64,000 bases of DNA. Origin: Lachnospiraceae bacterium YSD2013. GTDB taxonomy: Bacteria > Bacillota > Clostridia > Lachnospirales > Lachnospiraceae. How positions within the stretch are numbered: the first letter of the stretch is position 1; every line of letters starts with the position of its first letter. Shown here piece after piece: positions 50,181-58,930 of the stretch. Location of the stretch: contig FMTX01000012.1 of assembly GCA_900100895.1 (NCBI GenBank), positions 114,257 to 178,256 on the forward strand, read 5' to 3'. The notes beneath the pieces were generated by a model. The model saw only the letters and a list, made by a program, of their open reading frames with translations. It was not told the origin of the DNA and did not search any database. A program made the translations under genes and the position numbers.

Positions 50181-52442
50181 ATGGAGCATGTGTTGTTGAA
50201 CGTCGGACTCGCTATATCCGCCGTTTTGTGCATCTATTTTATCTATAAAAGTTTCAAAAAGAGAACTCTGCTGGGAAACCGTCTGGGCAGAGTTCTTATA
50301 ATGATGCTGATTTCTATAGTGTCATATCACACCAATTACCACAGCACCAATAAACTCGTTATGTACTTTGCCGAGAGCGTGTGTCACGCATCCTACGACT
50401 GGATGCTGTTCTTTATGACTGCTTTTGTATGGGAACTTACAAGACGCAAAAGACACAGCTTTATGAAGCATTTCTTTATTGTACTTGTAAGTATCGACAC
50501 TGCGGCAATTCTTACCAATCCCATCAATCACTTTGTTTTTTCTTACCACATAAGACAGGGAATCTATAATACCGTAGCGCTTGTGGATCCGAGGGCTTTC
50601 TTCTGGGTTCATATGCTTGTGGGCTGTACGATGATAGGGGTTATTATGTTCCTTCTCGTGCGCGGTATCCTCATGACTTCGAGATATTACAGAGTAAGAT
50701 ATGAGATAGTCGGCACATTGTGCCTGCTTACGATGGTTTTTATAATGATATTCATATATGACGAATACAGCGTTATCGATTTGTCGAAATTGTTTATGGG
50801 TATAGCGGCAGTATTTTTATACGTTGCTTCTTTTGATTTCCAGCCGATAAGACTTATGCGTAATCTCCAGTCGTATGTGGATGAAAATATGTCCGATGCC
50901 ACCATAATTTATGATGACAAGGGCAACGTTTTAAAGATTAACGCCAAGGCCAAGAATCTTGTCGATGATTATTTGATACAAAACAAGGATGCTCTTTTGG
51001 AATATCTCGAACTCGAGGATGAAGAAAGCCGTACCATAAAGACCATTAATGAAAGCACTTATGAAGTGGTATACAAGCCCAAGCACGACGACAGAGGCTT
51101 CTATGTGGGCTCCACTTTCATATTCTACGATGTTACCGAGAGCATGAAGCGTCTCGAGAGAGAGCATAAGGCAGCGACCATCGATTCTCTCACAGGCTGT
51201 TACAACCGCGCAGGCTTCTTTGAAAACGTAGACAAATTCATCGAAGATAAAGAAATCACCGGCGGCTATGCGGTAATGGTAAGCGGTATACGTGATTTCA
51301 AGGGCATTAACGGCTTATACGGCACCAGAGCGGGCGACAGAGTGTTAAAAGAAATCGCAAGGCGCTTTACCGACTATTCTTACAACGTGCCCATGCTCTA
51401 CGGAAGAACCGCGGAAGGTAAGTTTACCAGTATTCTTCCTTTTGACTACCTTGACAGGATTGTAAATGAATTAAGTCACATCCAGATTCCCATTGAGGAA
51501 GAAATGTCGGTAAATGTCAATATGTGCCATGGTTTTGTGGTGATGTCGGATATGAACAAGCCTGTAGAGTATTACTATGAGATAGCGCTTCTTGCTTTGG
51601 CCGAGTGTAAAAAGAATGTCTCAAACTCTGTGCTCGAGTATTCAAATGCAATGGCAATGGAGCAGCGCCGAACACAGACACTTATTGCCGAGATGCACGA
51701 GGCTATTGAAAAGAATGAGTTCTACATTGAGCTTCAGCCGCAAATAGATCTTAAGGAAGGTTACGTATCGGGCGCAGAGGCCTTGGTACGATGGAACCAT
51801 CCGACTCTCGGCAAAATTGCGCCGACAGAGTTTATTCCTCTTTTTGAAGAGAACGGATTTATATCAAACATAGATAAATTTGTGTGGGAGAAAACGGCGG
51901 AAACGCTTAAGAACCTGTCCGAAGAAGGAATATACGGCGGGCCCATATCTGTTAACGTATCCAGAGTTGACGTGACTGCAATGAACGTTGCCGAGGAATT
52001 CGAAAAGATTGTAAGTAAGTATGGAATAAAGCCCGAAATGCTTCATATAGAGATTACGGAGAGCGCATGCGAAGGCAATAAAGCGGCGCTTATAAGTATG
52101 ATGGATTCATTACGCGAGAAGGGCTTTGTGGTTGAGATAGACGATTTCGGAAGCGGATATTCTTCGCTTAATGCATTGATGGAACTGCCGTTTGACATCG
52201 TTAAGCTTGACATGGATTTTATGCGTGACGGTGAAGAAGACCATAAGGGCGGAGTAATCGTAAACGCAATGGCCGGAATGATTCATAACCTTGATGCCAA
52301 GATTATCGTGGAAGGAGTCGAAAACGTTGATAATGTAAGAAAGGCATTATGCATCGACGGAGATGCGGCTCAGGGTTATCATTACTCAAGACCGGTATCG
52401 GTGGAAGAATTTGCCGAGTTTGTCAAAAAACATAAAAAATAA
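50181..52442 (+). CDS. 7TM membrane protein with PAS, degenerate GGDEF and active-looking EAL
   Basis: 753 residues from ATG at 50181 (CGAGGA five bases upstream); a GTG at 50166 is possible. Residues 1-220 form seven TM segments of the histidine-kinase 7TM type, followed by a PAS-like domain (to about 325), a GGDEF domain whose signature is replaced by GRTAEGKF near 415 and therefore is unlikely to make c-di-GMP, and an EAL domain (about 500-750). EAL catalytic words are intact: EALVRW, NVS, EITES, IDDFGSGYSS, VKLDMDF, EGVE and QGYHYSRP. It probably hydrolyses c-di-GMP. Confidence 0.88.
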   Translation: MEHVLLNVGLAISAVLCIYFIYKSFKKRTLLGNRLGRVLIMMLISIVSYHTNYHSTNKLVMYFAESVCHASYDWMLFFMTAFVWELTRRKRHSFMKHFFIVLVSIDTAAILTNPINHFVFSYHIRQGIYNTVALVDPRAFFWVHMLVGCTMIGVIMFLLVRGILMTSRYYRVRYEIVGTLCLLTMVFIMIFIYDEYSVIDLSKLFMGIAAVFLYVASFDFQPIRLMRNLQSYVDENMSDATIIYDDKGNVLKINAKAKNLVDDYLIQNKDALLEYLELEDEESRTIKTINESTYEVVYKPKHDDRGFYVGSTFIFYDVTESMKRLEREHKAATIDSLTGCYNRAGFFENVDKFIEDKEITGGYAVMVSGIRDFKGINGLYGTRAGDRVLKEIARRFTDYSYNVPMLYGRTAEGKFTSILPFDYLDRIVNELSHIQIPIEEEMSVNVNMCHGFVVMSDMNKPVEYYYEIALLALAECKKNVSNSVLEYSNAMAMEQRRTQTLIAEMHEAIEKNEFYIELQPQIDLKEGYVSGAEALVRWNHPTLGKIAPTEFIPLFEENGFISNIDKFVWEKTAETLKNLSEEGIYGGPISVNVSRVDVTAMNVAEEFEKIVSKYGIKPEMLHIEITESACEGNKAALISMMDSLREKGFVVEIDDFGSGYSSLNALMELPFDIVKLDMDFMRDGEEDHKGGVIVNAMAGMIHNLDAKIIVEGVENVDNVRKALCIDGDAAQGYHYSRPVSVEEFAEFVKKHKK

Positions 52443-52451
52443 TGAGTTAAG

Positions 52452-52485
52452 GCCGTTTGTCGTATGATAAACGGCTTTTCTTTTA
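52452..52485 (+). terminator. Intrinsic terminator of the EAL gene
   Basis: GCCGTTT at 52453-52459 pairs with AAACGGC at 52469-52475, followed by TTTTCTTTT. It surrounds the first possible ATG (52464) of the next gene. Confidence 0.75.
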
Positions 52486-54176
52486 CGCTCTTTTTGTTTA
52501 TAATAGTTTTTATGATGAAGAGTGGAAAAAGGGTTGGAAAAACTACATTCATTATCGTTTCACTTGTGACAATATCCATGGTGATTCAGAAGATAAGCTG
52601 GCAGGGTAAGCTCTTGGACGGTATTATGAGCGTCCTTGCTTTTTCCATCATGCTCGGTACACTTGTGTACTGGGGTATCTCTATCAGAATCCGTGTTGTT
52701 GACAAGGTCTTAAGAGACAATCTTTTATATATCGATATTCTTCTTGTACTCTGGCTCTATATCCGTATTATCAAATATGATGTAATACAGGGTCCCGTAG
52801 TTATCAGGTATTTCTGGTATCTTTATTATATTCCGCAGATTTTCAGTATCTATCATGCATTTGTAATCGTAGATCATATGCGTAACGAGAACAAGGTTAA
52901 GCACAAGCGTCGCTGCCTTGTAATGTTCGTCATTTCCTGCCTGCTTTCGGCACTTGTTCTTTCCAACGAATTTCACCATAAGGTTTTCGGCATCGATTCA
53001 TTTACCGGTGCCGATACTCATGAGGTAGGCTACTTTATTGTTGCGGCATGGATAGTGTTCGGATCTTTTCTGGCAGTCCTTCTTTTGCCGGGCCTGGGGA
53101 AGGTTAAGAATCATTTTAAGAAGCTGTTACTGCCGCTTTCGTGCGTAACGTTAACGCTGGCTTATTGCATTCTTTATTTGCTTCCGCTTCCTTTCAGCGT
53201 TAATGATTACCTTGATTTCACGACGGCTTTCTGCCTCGGGACGGTAGGAACCTGGGAGGCGCTCATTTTCATGGGCATTATCCCCACCAACAGGGATTAT
53301 GAGTGGTGCTTCAATCATTCCACCGTGAGGGCGCAGATTGTGGATGTTAAGGGCAATATCCATTACCGTTCTTACGAAGCAAGGCCCGTGGTTAAGTCCG
53401 AGTTCGAGGTGTTAAGAAAGACAAGGCTTTATAAGGTCGACCGTGATACGGAGCTTGTTATGGCACCTATCCGCGGCGGTTTTGTGGTGACCGAGCGTGA
53501 CATCAAAGAGATTAACCGTCTTATGACAAGGCTTTTTGAGACCCAGAGCTACGTCCGCGACGTTACGGATTCTCTTCGCGCCAGCATCGAGATAGAGAAA
53601 AGGCAAAAGAACGCGGCCGAGAAAAACCGACTCTACGACCTTACTTTTTCCAGAGTCGAGAAGAAGGTAACGCTTCTTGAAAGCTTAATCGAGGAGGCGT
53701 CGAAGCTTTCGGGTGAGGCTTTTATTAAGCAGCTGTTTCTTATTGACGTAATAGGCGTATTTATAAAGCGTAAGAGCAATCTTATTATCCTTATGGAGAC
53801 CGAGCTTTCCGATTATTCGGGAGAACTTAAGTTATGTTTTAAAGAGACCTTTGATAATCTCAAAGAAGGCGGAATCGACGGAAGCTTCCTGTTTAACAGC
53901 GCGGAAGATATGTCCAACACCGCGGCACTTTTGATATACGAGACACTGGAAACGGTTCTGGAGGCAACACTAACCGGAGCGACGCTAGTAAATGCGATAC
54001 TTACCAATTACGGCGGAGATTATTCGCTTACAGTGAGCGTTGAGAATGAACTTATGGAGCAGGATTTTACCATAGACGAGGCATCCTTCCCGTCGGCGGT
54101 TGTTGTGAATGTTGAGAAGGGTGACGGAGACGTGACCGTTTCCGCCCTGATTCACGGAAGGGAGGGGTGGTCATGA
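52464..54176 (+). CDS. 7TM sensor protein with degenerate histidine-kinase domain
   Basis: 570 residues if read from ATG 52464, which lies inside the preceding terminator loop; ATG at 52512 follows a TATAAT (52499-52504) by seven bases and is a likely leaderless start (554 residues). Seven or eight TM segments occupy residues 3-275. A soluble region with RAQIVDVKGN and a coiled coil (RASIEIEKRQKNAAEKNRL) leads to a kinase-like end: SRVEKKVTLLESLIEEA occupies the place of the phosphorylated-His helix without His, and LLIYETLETVLEATL the place of the N-box, without the G-boxes. It overlaps an intact kinase gene, so it is probably a pseudokinase partner. Confidence 0.72.
   Translation: MINGFSFTLFLFIIVFMMKSGKRVGKTTFIIVSLVTISMVIQKISWQGKLLDGIMSVLAFSIMLGTLVYWGISIRIRVVDKVLRDNLLYIDILLVLWLYIRIIKYDVIQGPVVIRYFWYLYYIPQIFSIYHAFVIVDHMRNENKVKHKRRCLVMFVISCLLSALVLSNEFHHKVFGIDSFTGADTHEVGYFIVAAWIVFGSFLAVLLLPGLGKVKNHFKKLLLPLSCVTLTLAYCILYLLPLPFSVNDYLDFTTAFCLGTVGTWEALIFMGIIPTNRDYEWCFNHSTVRAQIVDVKGNIHYRSYEARPVVKSEFEVLRKTRLYKVDRDTELVMAPIRGGFVVTERDIKEINRLMTRLFETQSYVRDVTDSLRASIEIEKRQKNAAEKNRLYDLTFSRVEKKVTLLESLIEEASKLSGEAFIKQLFLIDVIGVFIKRKSNLIILMETELSDYSGELKLCFKETFDNLKEGGIDGSFLFNSAEDMSNTAALLIYETLETVLEATLTGATLVNAILTNYGGDYSLTVSVENELMEQDFTIDEASFPSAVVVNVEKGDGDVTVSALIHGREGWS
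52499..52504 (+). promoter_or_regulatory. Possible promoter of the two-component operon
   Basis: TATAAT seven bases before the ATG at 52512. TTTTCT at 52476-52481 is a poor -35. A transcript would start at or next to that ATG. Confidence 0.4.
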
Positions 54177-55441
54177 AGCATGAGATAATTATGGCTACCG
54201 CCTACTTTACGGTGCTGTTTCTTTCGCTGGCATCTGCGGTAAGGTGGCTCAGAATCAGGCATTTGTTCCCGATGTTCTTTGCACCGATATTTGTGTGTTA
54301 TACGCTGTATGAACTGGTAATCTGTTATCAGGTGAAGTTCGGAACGTTTGATAATCTCGACAGGTATACGCAGGCCTGGTACAACCTGCCTATATGGCTT
54401 CACGAAGGCATTCTTTTGCTTGAAGATGTTTTCTGCTTCATCCTCGTGCGAAGAGAGAGGTATGTAAGGCGACACTCGATTAACGTTAACTCCGTCGCGG
54501 ATGCGCTTAATAACGTGGACTGCGGTCTTATGTATTCGGAGTGGGACGGAACCATCGTGCTTATCAATCACAAGATGTGGCAGCTCGCGAGAATTTTCTC
54601 AGATGTACAGTATTACAACGCGCTTGATTTCTGGCGCATGATTATTTCTTTTAACGAAAGCGATGAGGCCAAGAGAATAGACTTTACGTCGTGGCCGGCG
54701 TTCTTACTTAAGGACAATACGGTATGGAGCTTTGAACGGTCGATTCTTTCGGATGCGGATAAGAGATATCTTGAAATTGTGGCCCGAGACGTTACGGACC
54801 TTTACAATAAGCGAGTCAATGTGGAGGAAGAGATTAAGGAGCTTTCAAGCGTCCAGGGACGATTGCAGGATGTACTTAAGAACATTTCCACCACGGGTAA
54901 CGACGAGGAGCTTCTTGCTTACAAGGTTCATATTCACGACAGACTCGGTAACGCCATCCTTCGTACGAGACAGATTTTGAGGGGAAGCGTTCAGAATTTC
55001 GAAGAGCCTGCGCGTGAGAGCATCCTGGGACTTTGGAGCAACACCATAAAGGCATTTAAGAACAACCGACTCGAAGTAGAGCAGAACAAAGAAGGAAGTC
55101 TCGCGGCACTTTACAGTCAGGCAGAAACACTGGGAATCGAGCTTTTCATGTTCGGTGAGTTCCCGGTATACAATGAGGTGGCCATCAGAGCCGTCAGGGA
55201 GGCCATGTACAACTCCATTCGTCACGCCTATGCAAACAGCCTTACGGTTGAAAGCTACAAGGAAGACGGGGGCTACAGAGTGCATATTTACGATGACGGT
55301 AAGGCCCATACCGATTCGGTTGTCGAGGGTGGCGGTCTTAAGTCCATCAGAAGAGCTGTAGAAGAACAGGGCGGCACCATGAGAGTGGCAGTGCCCGACG
55401 GTGTAGAGCTTTATATCTTTTTTAAGGAGGAAGCGAAATGA
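54173..55441 (+). CDS. Sensor histidine kinase (NarX/DesK-like)
   Basis: 422 residues from ATG at 54173, after GGGAGGGG. Three TM segments (about 5-22, 28-48, 75-95) and a PAS-like region to about 210 precede the kinase core: the HisKA_3-type helix VHIHDRLGNAIL near 252-263 with its His, the N-box REAMYNSIRHAY near 342, DDGKA near 374 and GGGLKSIRRAVEEQGG near 384. It autophosphorylates and passes the phosphate to the NarL-type regulator that overlaps its end. The upstream pseudokinase overlaps its start as ATGA. Confidence 0.9.
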   Translation: MKHEIIMATAYFTVLFLSLASAVRWLRIRHLFPMFFAPIFVCYTLYELVICYQVKFGTFDNLDRYTQAWYNLPIWLHEGILLLEDVFCFILVRRERYVRRHSINVNSVADALNNVDCGLMYSEWDGTIVLINHKMWQLARIFSDVQYYNALDFWRMIISFNESDEAKRIDFTSWPAFLLKDNTVWSFERSILSDADKRYLEIVARDVTDLYNKRVNVEEEIKELSSVQGRLQDVLKNISTTGNDEELLAYKVHIHDRLGNAILRTRQILRGSVQNFEEPARESILGLWSNTIKAFKNNRLEVEQNKEGSLAALYSQAETLGIELFMFGEFPVYNEVAIRAVREAMYNSIRHAYANSLTVESYKEDGGYRVHIYDDGKAHTDSVVEGGGLKSIRRAVEEQGGTMRVAVPDGVELYIFFKEEAK

Positions 55442-56061
55442 CAAGAGTATTGATAGTGGATGACTCTGTTACGGTCAGAACGCTTTTTGAATCGATAATT
55501 GAGGGTAGCGACGTGTATTCTTTGGCAGGAACACTTGAGAATGCCAAGGCGGCACTTCCTTTCTGCATGAGAAGCCCCGTAGACTTAATCTTAATGGATG
55601 TCTACACGAAGGATTGTGAGAACGGGCTTGAAGCGGCACGCGAGATTAAGAAAGAGTTCCCGGACATTAAGATAATCATTTCCACAAGCCTCCCGGAGGA
55701 GTCTTTCCTCGAAAAGGCCAAGGCCGCAGGCTGTGAGAGCTTCTGGTACAAAGAAGTCGGTGAGCTGGGCCTTCTTGACGTTATGAACCGTACCATGCGA
55801 GGCGAGAGCGTATATCCCGACACAACACCTACGGTTTCGGTGGGTCTGGCCAAGAGCGTGGAGTTTACGCCCATGGAGATGAAGGTGCTTAGAGAACTTT
55901 GTAACGGTAAGCTTAACAAAGACATAGCCAAGGAACTGTGCATGAGTGAGAATACCGTTAAGTTCCACATCAACAATATGCTTCAAAAAGCAGGCTATTC
56001 CAACAGGTATCAGCTGGCGATTGACGCAGTTGAACAAAAACTTATCGTTCCCGGTTTCTAA
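55438..56061 (+). CDS. NarL/FixJ-type response regulator
   Basis: 207 residues: a receiver domain (about 1-120) with acidic pair DD at 8-9, phosphoacceptor Asp54 in LILMDVY and a Lys in WYKEV, then a LuxR-type HTH (FTPMEMKVLRELCNGKLNKD, SENTVKFHINNMLQKAG). It starts inside the kinase gene (ATGA overlap). Target genes are unknown; the operon may be autoregulated. Confidence 0.93.
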   Translation: MTRVLIVDDSVTVRTLFESIIEGSDVYSLAGTLENAKAALPFCMRSPVDLILMDVYTKDCENGLEAAREIKKEFPDIKIIISTSLPEESFLEKAKAAGCESFWYKEVGELGLLDVMNRTMRGESVYPDTTPTVSVGLAKSVEFTPMEMKVLRELCNGKLNKDIAKELCMSENTVKFHINNMLQKAGYSNRYQLAIDAVEQKLIVPGF

Positions 56062-56129
56062 ATTAAGACTACTCGTTTGGGTGGTAAAAATTTTAGAAAT
56101 ATTTGTTAGACTAATGGGAGTGAAAAGGG

Positions 56130-56168
56130 TATAATTATATGTGGCGGCTGACGTACGCGCCGACCGCC
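56130..56168 (+). promoter_or_regulatory. -10 element and leader hairpin upstream of the SPFH gene
   Basis: TATAAT at 56130-56135 without a clear -35, then a hairpin GGCGG (56143-56147) with CCGCC (56164-56168) in the short leader. Confidence 0.4.
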
Positions 56169-56226
56169 TGAGTGTAAGAATCATATGGGTGAAAAGCCTT
56201 TGTGATATTTGAAAGGAGATATTTAT

Positions 56227-57429
56227 ATGGGATTGATCAGAGCTATTGCCGGAGCAGCCGGCGGCGTACTTGCGGACCAGTGGAAAGAGTTCTTTTACTG
56301 CGAAGCAATGGACAAGAATGTAATGGTAACAAAGGGTGTAAAGCGTACCAAAGGTAACAACCACGGTGATGACAACATCATTTCCAACGGTTCGGGAATT
56401 GCTGTTGCTGACGGTCAGTGTATGATTATCGTCGAGCAGGGCAAGATTGTTGAAGTTTGTGCCGAACCCGGTGAATTCACTTATGATACATCAACAGAAC
56501 CTTCAATCTTTGCAGGTAAGCTCGGTGAGAGCATTATCGCTACATTTAAGCAGATCGGTAAGAGATTTACTTACGGTGGCGATACCGGTAAGGATCAGAG
56601 AGTTTATTACTTCAATACCAAGGAACTTATCGACAACAAGTTCGGAACTCCCAATCCGGTTCCCTTCAGAGTTGTTGATAATAAGATCGGACTTGACCTT
56701 GACGTATCTTTAAGATGCTCGGGTGTTTACTCATACAAGATTGCGGATCCCCTTCTTTTCTACACCAACGTATGCGGTAACGTATCACACGATTACAGAA
56801 GAGAAGAGCTTGATAACACTCTTAAGACAGAGTTTATCGCTGCATTACAGCCCGCTCTTGCAACACTTTCCGCTATGGGCCTTCGTCCCAACGAGATTAT
56901 CGCTCACAACACCGAACTTGCCGAAGCTATGAAGAAAGAGCTTTCCGATAAGTGGAGCGAGTTAAGAGGTCTTAGCGTTGTAAGCGTAGCACTCGGTTCC
57001 GTAACTCTTCCCGATGAAGATGCGGAGATCATCAAGACCGCTCAGAAGAACGCTATCAACATGAATCCCAACATGGCAGCTGCAACACTTGTATCTGCAC
57101 AGGCTGACGCTATGAAGGATGCTGCTAAGAATGCGGGCGGTGCCATGAACGGTTTCGTAGGTATGGGAATGGCTCAGCAGGCAGGCGGAATCAACGCTAA
57201 CGGACTTTTCGCTATGGGTGGCGGACAGGCTCCCGCTCAGGGCGGCTGGACATGCTCATGCGGCGCTGTTAACCAGGGTAACTTCTGTACCAACTGCGGT
57301 ACCAGAAAGCCCGACGGAGCACCCACATATAAGTGCAATAAGTGCGGATGGGTTCCTTCAGATCCTCACAACCCTCCGAAGTTCTGCCCTCAGTGTGGCG
57401 ATCCTTTTGATGACGCTGACAAGCAGTAA
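56227..57429 (+). CDS. SPFH-domain protein with C-terminal zinc ribbons (YdjI-like)
   Basis: 400 residues from ATG at 56227, with AAAGGAGA upstream. After a Gly-rich start (MGLIRAIAGAAGG) comes an SPFH/Band 7 domain (about 20-270), a Gly/Met-rich linker and two zinc ribbons: CSCGAVNQGNFCTNCGTRK near 343-361 and CNKCGWV...FCPQCGDPF near 371-395. SPFH proteins assemble on membranes as scaffolds. This version is often labelled virion core protein by homology with a poxvirus protein, but it is a bacterial envelope-stress-type protein. It precedes two partner genes of the same kind as in Bacillus ydj loci. Confidence 0.86.
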   Translation: MGLIRAIAGAAGGVLADQWKEFFYCEAMDKNVMVTKGVKRTKGNNHGDDNIISNGSGIAVADGQCMIIVEQGKIVEVCAEPGEFTYDTSTEPSIFAGKLGESIIATFKQIGKRFTYGGDTGKDQRVYYFNTKELIDNKFGTPNPVPFRVVDNKIGLDLDVSLRCSGVYSYKIADPLLFYTNVCGNVSHDYRREELDNTLKTEFIAALQPALATLSAMGLRPNEIIAHNTELAEAMKKELSDKWSELRGLSVVSVALGSVTLPDEDAEIIKTAQKNAINMNPNMAAATLVSAQADAMKDAAKNAGGAMNGFVGMGMAQQAGGINANGLFAMGGGQAPAQGGWTCSCGAVNQGNFCTNCGTRKPDGAPTYKCNKCGWVPSDPHNPPKFCPQCGDPFDDADKQ

Positions 57430-57443
57430 TTAAGTAAGATATT

Positions 57444-57468
57444 CGGGGTGGCCAGACCACCCCGTTTT
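57444..57468 (+). terminator. Hairpin between SPFH and zinc-ribbon genes
   Basis: CGGGGTGG at 57444-57451 pairs with CCACCCCG at 57457-57464, followed by TTTT; it may partly end transcription. Confidence 0.75.
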
Positions 57469-57501
57469 CTTTATACAATGTATATATAAGGGGGAATACC
57501 A

Positions 57502-58590
57502 ATGTCTGATTTGCAGGAGTATAAGTGCCCGTGTTGCGGTGGCGCTATTGAATTTAACTCTACCATTCAGAAGATGAAGTGTCCTTTCTGCGAGACGGAA
57601 TTCGAGATGGACGCTTTGAAGTCCTATGACGAGGCTTTAAAGAGCGAAGGCAGTAATGACTTTACATGGGAGACATCCGCAGGTACCGAGTGGAATGCCG
57701 GCGAGACCGACGGTATGAAGCATTATCAGTGTAAGTCCTGTGGCGGCGAGATTATCGGTGATGCCAATATGGCGGCATCCGAGTGTCCGTACTGTGGCAA
57801 TCCCATCACGGTCATGAGTCAGTTTGCCGGCGGTCTTAAGCCCGATTATGTAATACCCTTTAAGCTTAACAAAGAAGCCGCTATGGACAAATTTGCAAAG
57901 CACTTAAAGGGCAAGAAGCTTCTTCCGAGAAGCTTTACGGCAGGCAATCATTTAGAGTCGATTAAGGGCATCTACGTACCCTACTGGCTCTTTGATACAG
58001 ATGTTGACGCCAACATCCGTTATAAAGCCACCAAGAAGTCTAGATGGGAAGATTCGAAGTTTAAGTATGAGAGAACCGATTACTTTAGCGTGGTTCGTTC
58101 CGGTAAGATTGGTTTTGACAAGGTGCCTGTTGACGGTTCCACCAAGATGGATGATACGCTGATGGAGTCTCTTGAACCTTATAAGTTCAAAGAAGCAGTT
58201 CCGTTCCAAACCGCATACCTTGCAGGCTACATGGCCGACAAGTATGATGTGGACGCCGAGACCTCCGTTTCCAGAGCCAATGAACGTGTTAAAGTGGCCA
58301 CAGAGCGAGCATTCAAGGAAACCGTTGAAGGATATGACTCGGTTGATACAGAGAACAGCACGATTCAGCTTAAGAACGGTGTAGCCAAGTATGCACTGTA
58401 TCCCGTATGGATTCTCAATACAACCTGGAACGACCAGAAATTTGTTTTCGCAATGAACGGTCAGACCGGTAAGTTCGTAGGCAATCTGCCTTGCGATAAG
58501 AGCCTTCTTTGGAAGAATTTCTTTTTAACAACAGGAATAACATTCTTAATTGCATTCGGCGCCATGACGCTGTTTGGATTACTTAAGTAG
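57502..58590 (+). CDS. TFIIB-type zinc-ribbon membrane protein
   Basis: 362 residues. Two zinc ribbons at the N-terminus: CPCCGGAIEF...CPFC (about 8-30) and CKSCGGEI...CPYCGNP (about 78-100). A soluble domain with GIYVPYWLFDTDVDANIRY near 155-172 follows and one or two TM segments at the end (about 338-360). Such proteins recur beside SPFH/zinc-ribbon genes. Role unknown, probably a scaffold of a membrane complex. Confidence 0.82.
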   Translation: MSDLQEYKCPCCGGAIEFNSTIQKMKCPFCETEFEMDALKSYDEALKSEGSNDFTWETSAGTEWNAGETDGMKHYQCKSCGGEIIGDANMAASECPYCGNPITVMSQFAGGLKPDYVIPFKLNKEAAMDKFAKHLKGKKLLPRSFTAGNHLESIKGIYVPYWLFDTDVDANIRYKATKKSRWEDSKFKYERTDYFSVVRSGKIGFDKVPVDGSTKMDDTLMESLEPYKFKEAVPFQTAYLAGYMADKYDVDAETSVSRANERVKVATERAFKETVEGYDSVDTENSTIQLKNGVAKYALYPVWILNTTWNDQKFVFAMNGQTGKFVGNLPCDKSLLWKNFFLTTGITFLIAFGAMTLFGLLK

Positions 58591-58602
58591 GAGGGCTCAG
58601 AG

Positions 58603-58878
58603 ATGAATATGTATTACATTATCGCGGAGGCTACCGCTCAAGTAGCCAAGCAGGGTCCCAACTACAAGACGATTCTTATTGCTTCGATAGTGATTGCGCT
58701 TATCGTGGGACTGATCAGAATACTCTGCTTAAAAGGCCAGCTCACATCCGTTCACAAGAGCGAATCCGCAGCCGACTATACAAGAGACAACAGCTTTAAG
58801 CTTGAGACGAAGAGAGATCTTTTCCTGTACTCTAAGACAGAGAAGAAAGAGAAGCCTCAATCGGAAGCAAATAAATAA
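58603..58878 (+). CDS. Small single-TM protein of the SPFH locus
   Basis: 91 residues with a TM helix near 24-43 (TILIASIVIALIVGLIRIL), then a Ser-rich and basic cytoplasmic tail. GGAGGG precedes the ATG, 12 bases after the zinc-ribbon gene. It probably joins the same membrane complex. No family recognised with certainty. Confidence 0.7.
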   Translation: MNMYYIIAEATAQVAKQGPNYKTILIASIVIALIVGLIRILCLKGQLTSVHKSESAADYTRDNSFKLETKRDLFLYSKTEKKEKPQSEANK

Positions 58879-58891
58879 TTTGACCAAAGAA

Positions 58892-58922
58892 AAAGCCCGC
58901 AAGCAATTGCGGGCTTTGTTAT
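58892..58922. terminator. Bidirectional intrinsic terminator
   Basis: AAAGCCCGCAA at 58892-58902 pairs with TTGCGGGCTTT at 58907-58917; genes converge here. Confidence 0.85.
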
Positions 58923-58930
58923 GCCTATAT

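Noticed and set aside
56227..57429. Prophage gene suggested by the virion-core name of the SPFH protein
   Set aside because: No other phage gene is nearby and the SPFH/zinc-ribbon plan is a common chromosomal bacterial family.
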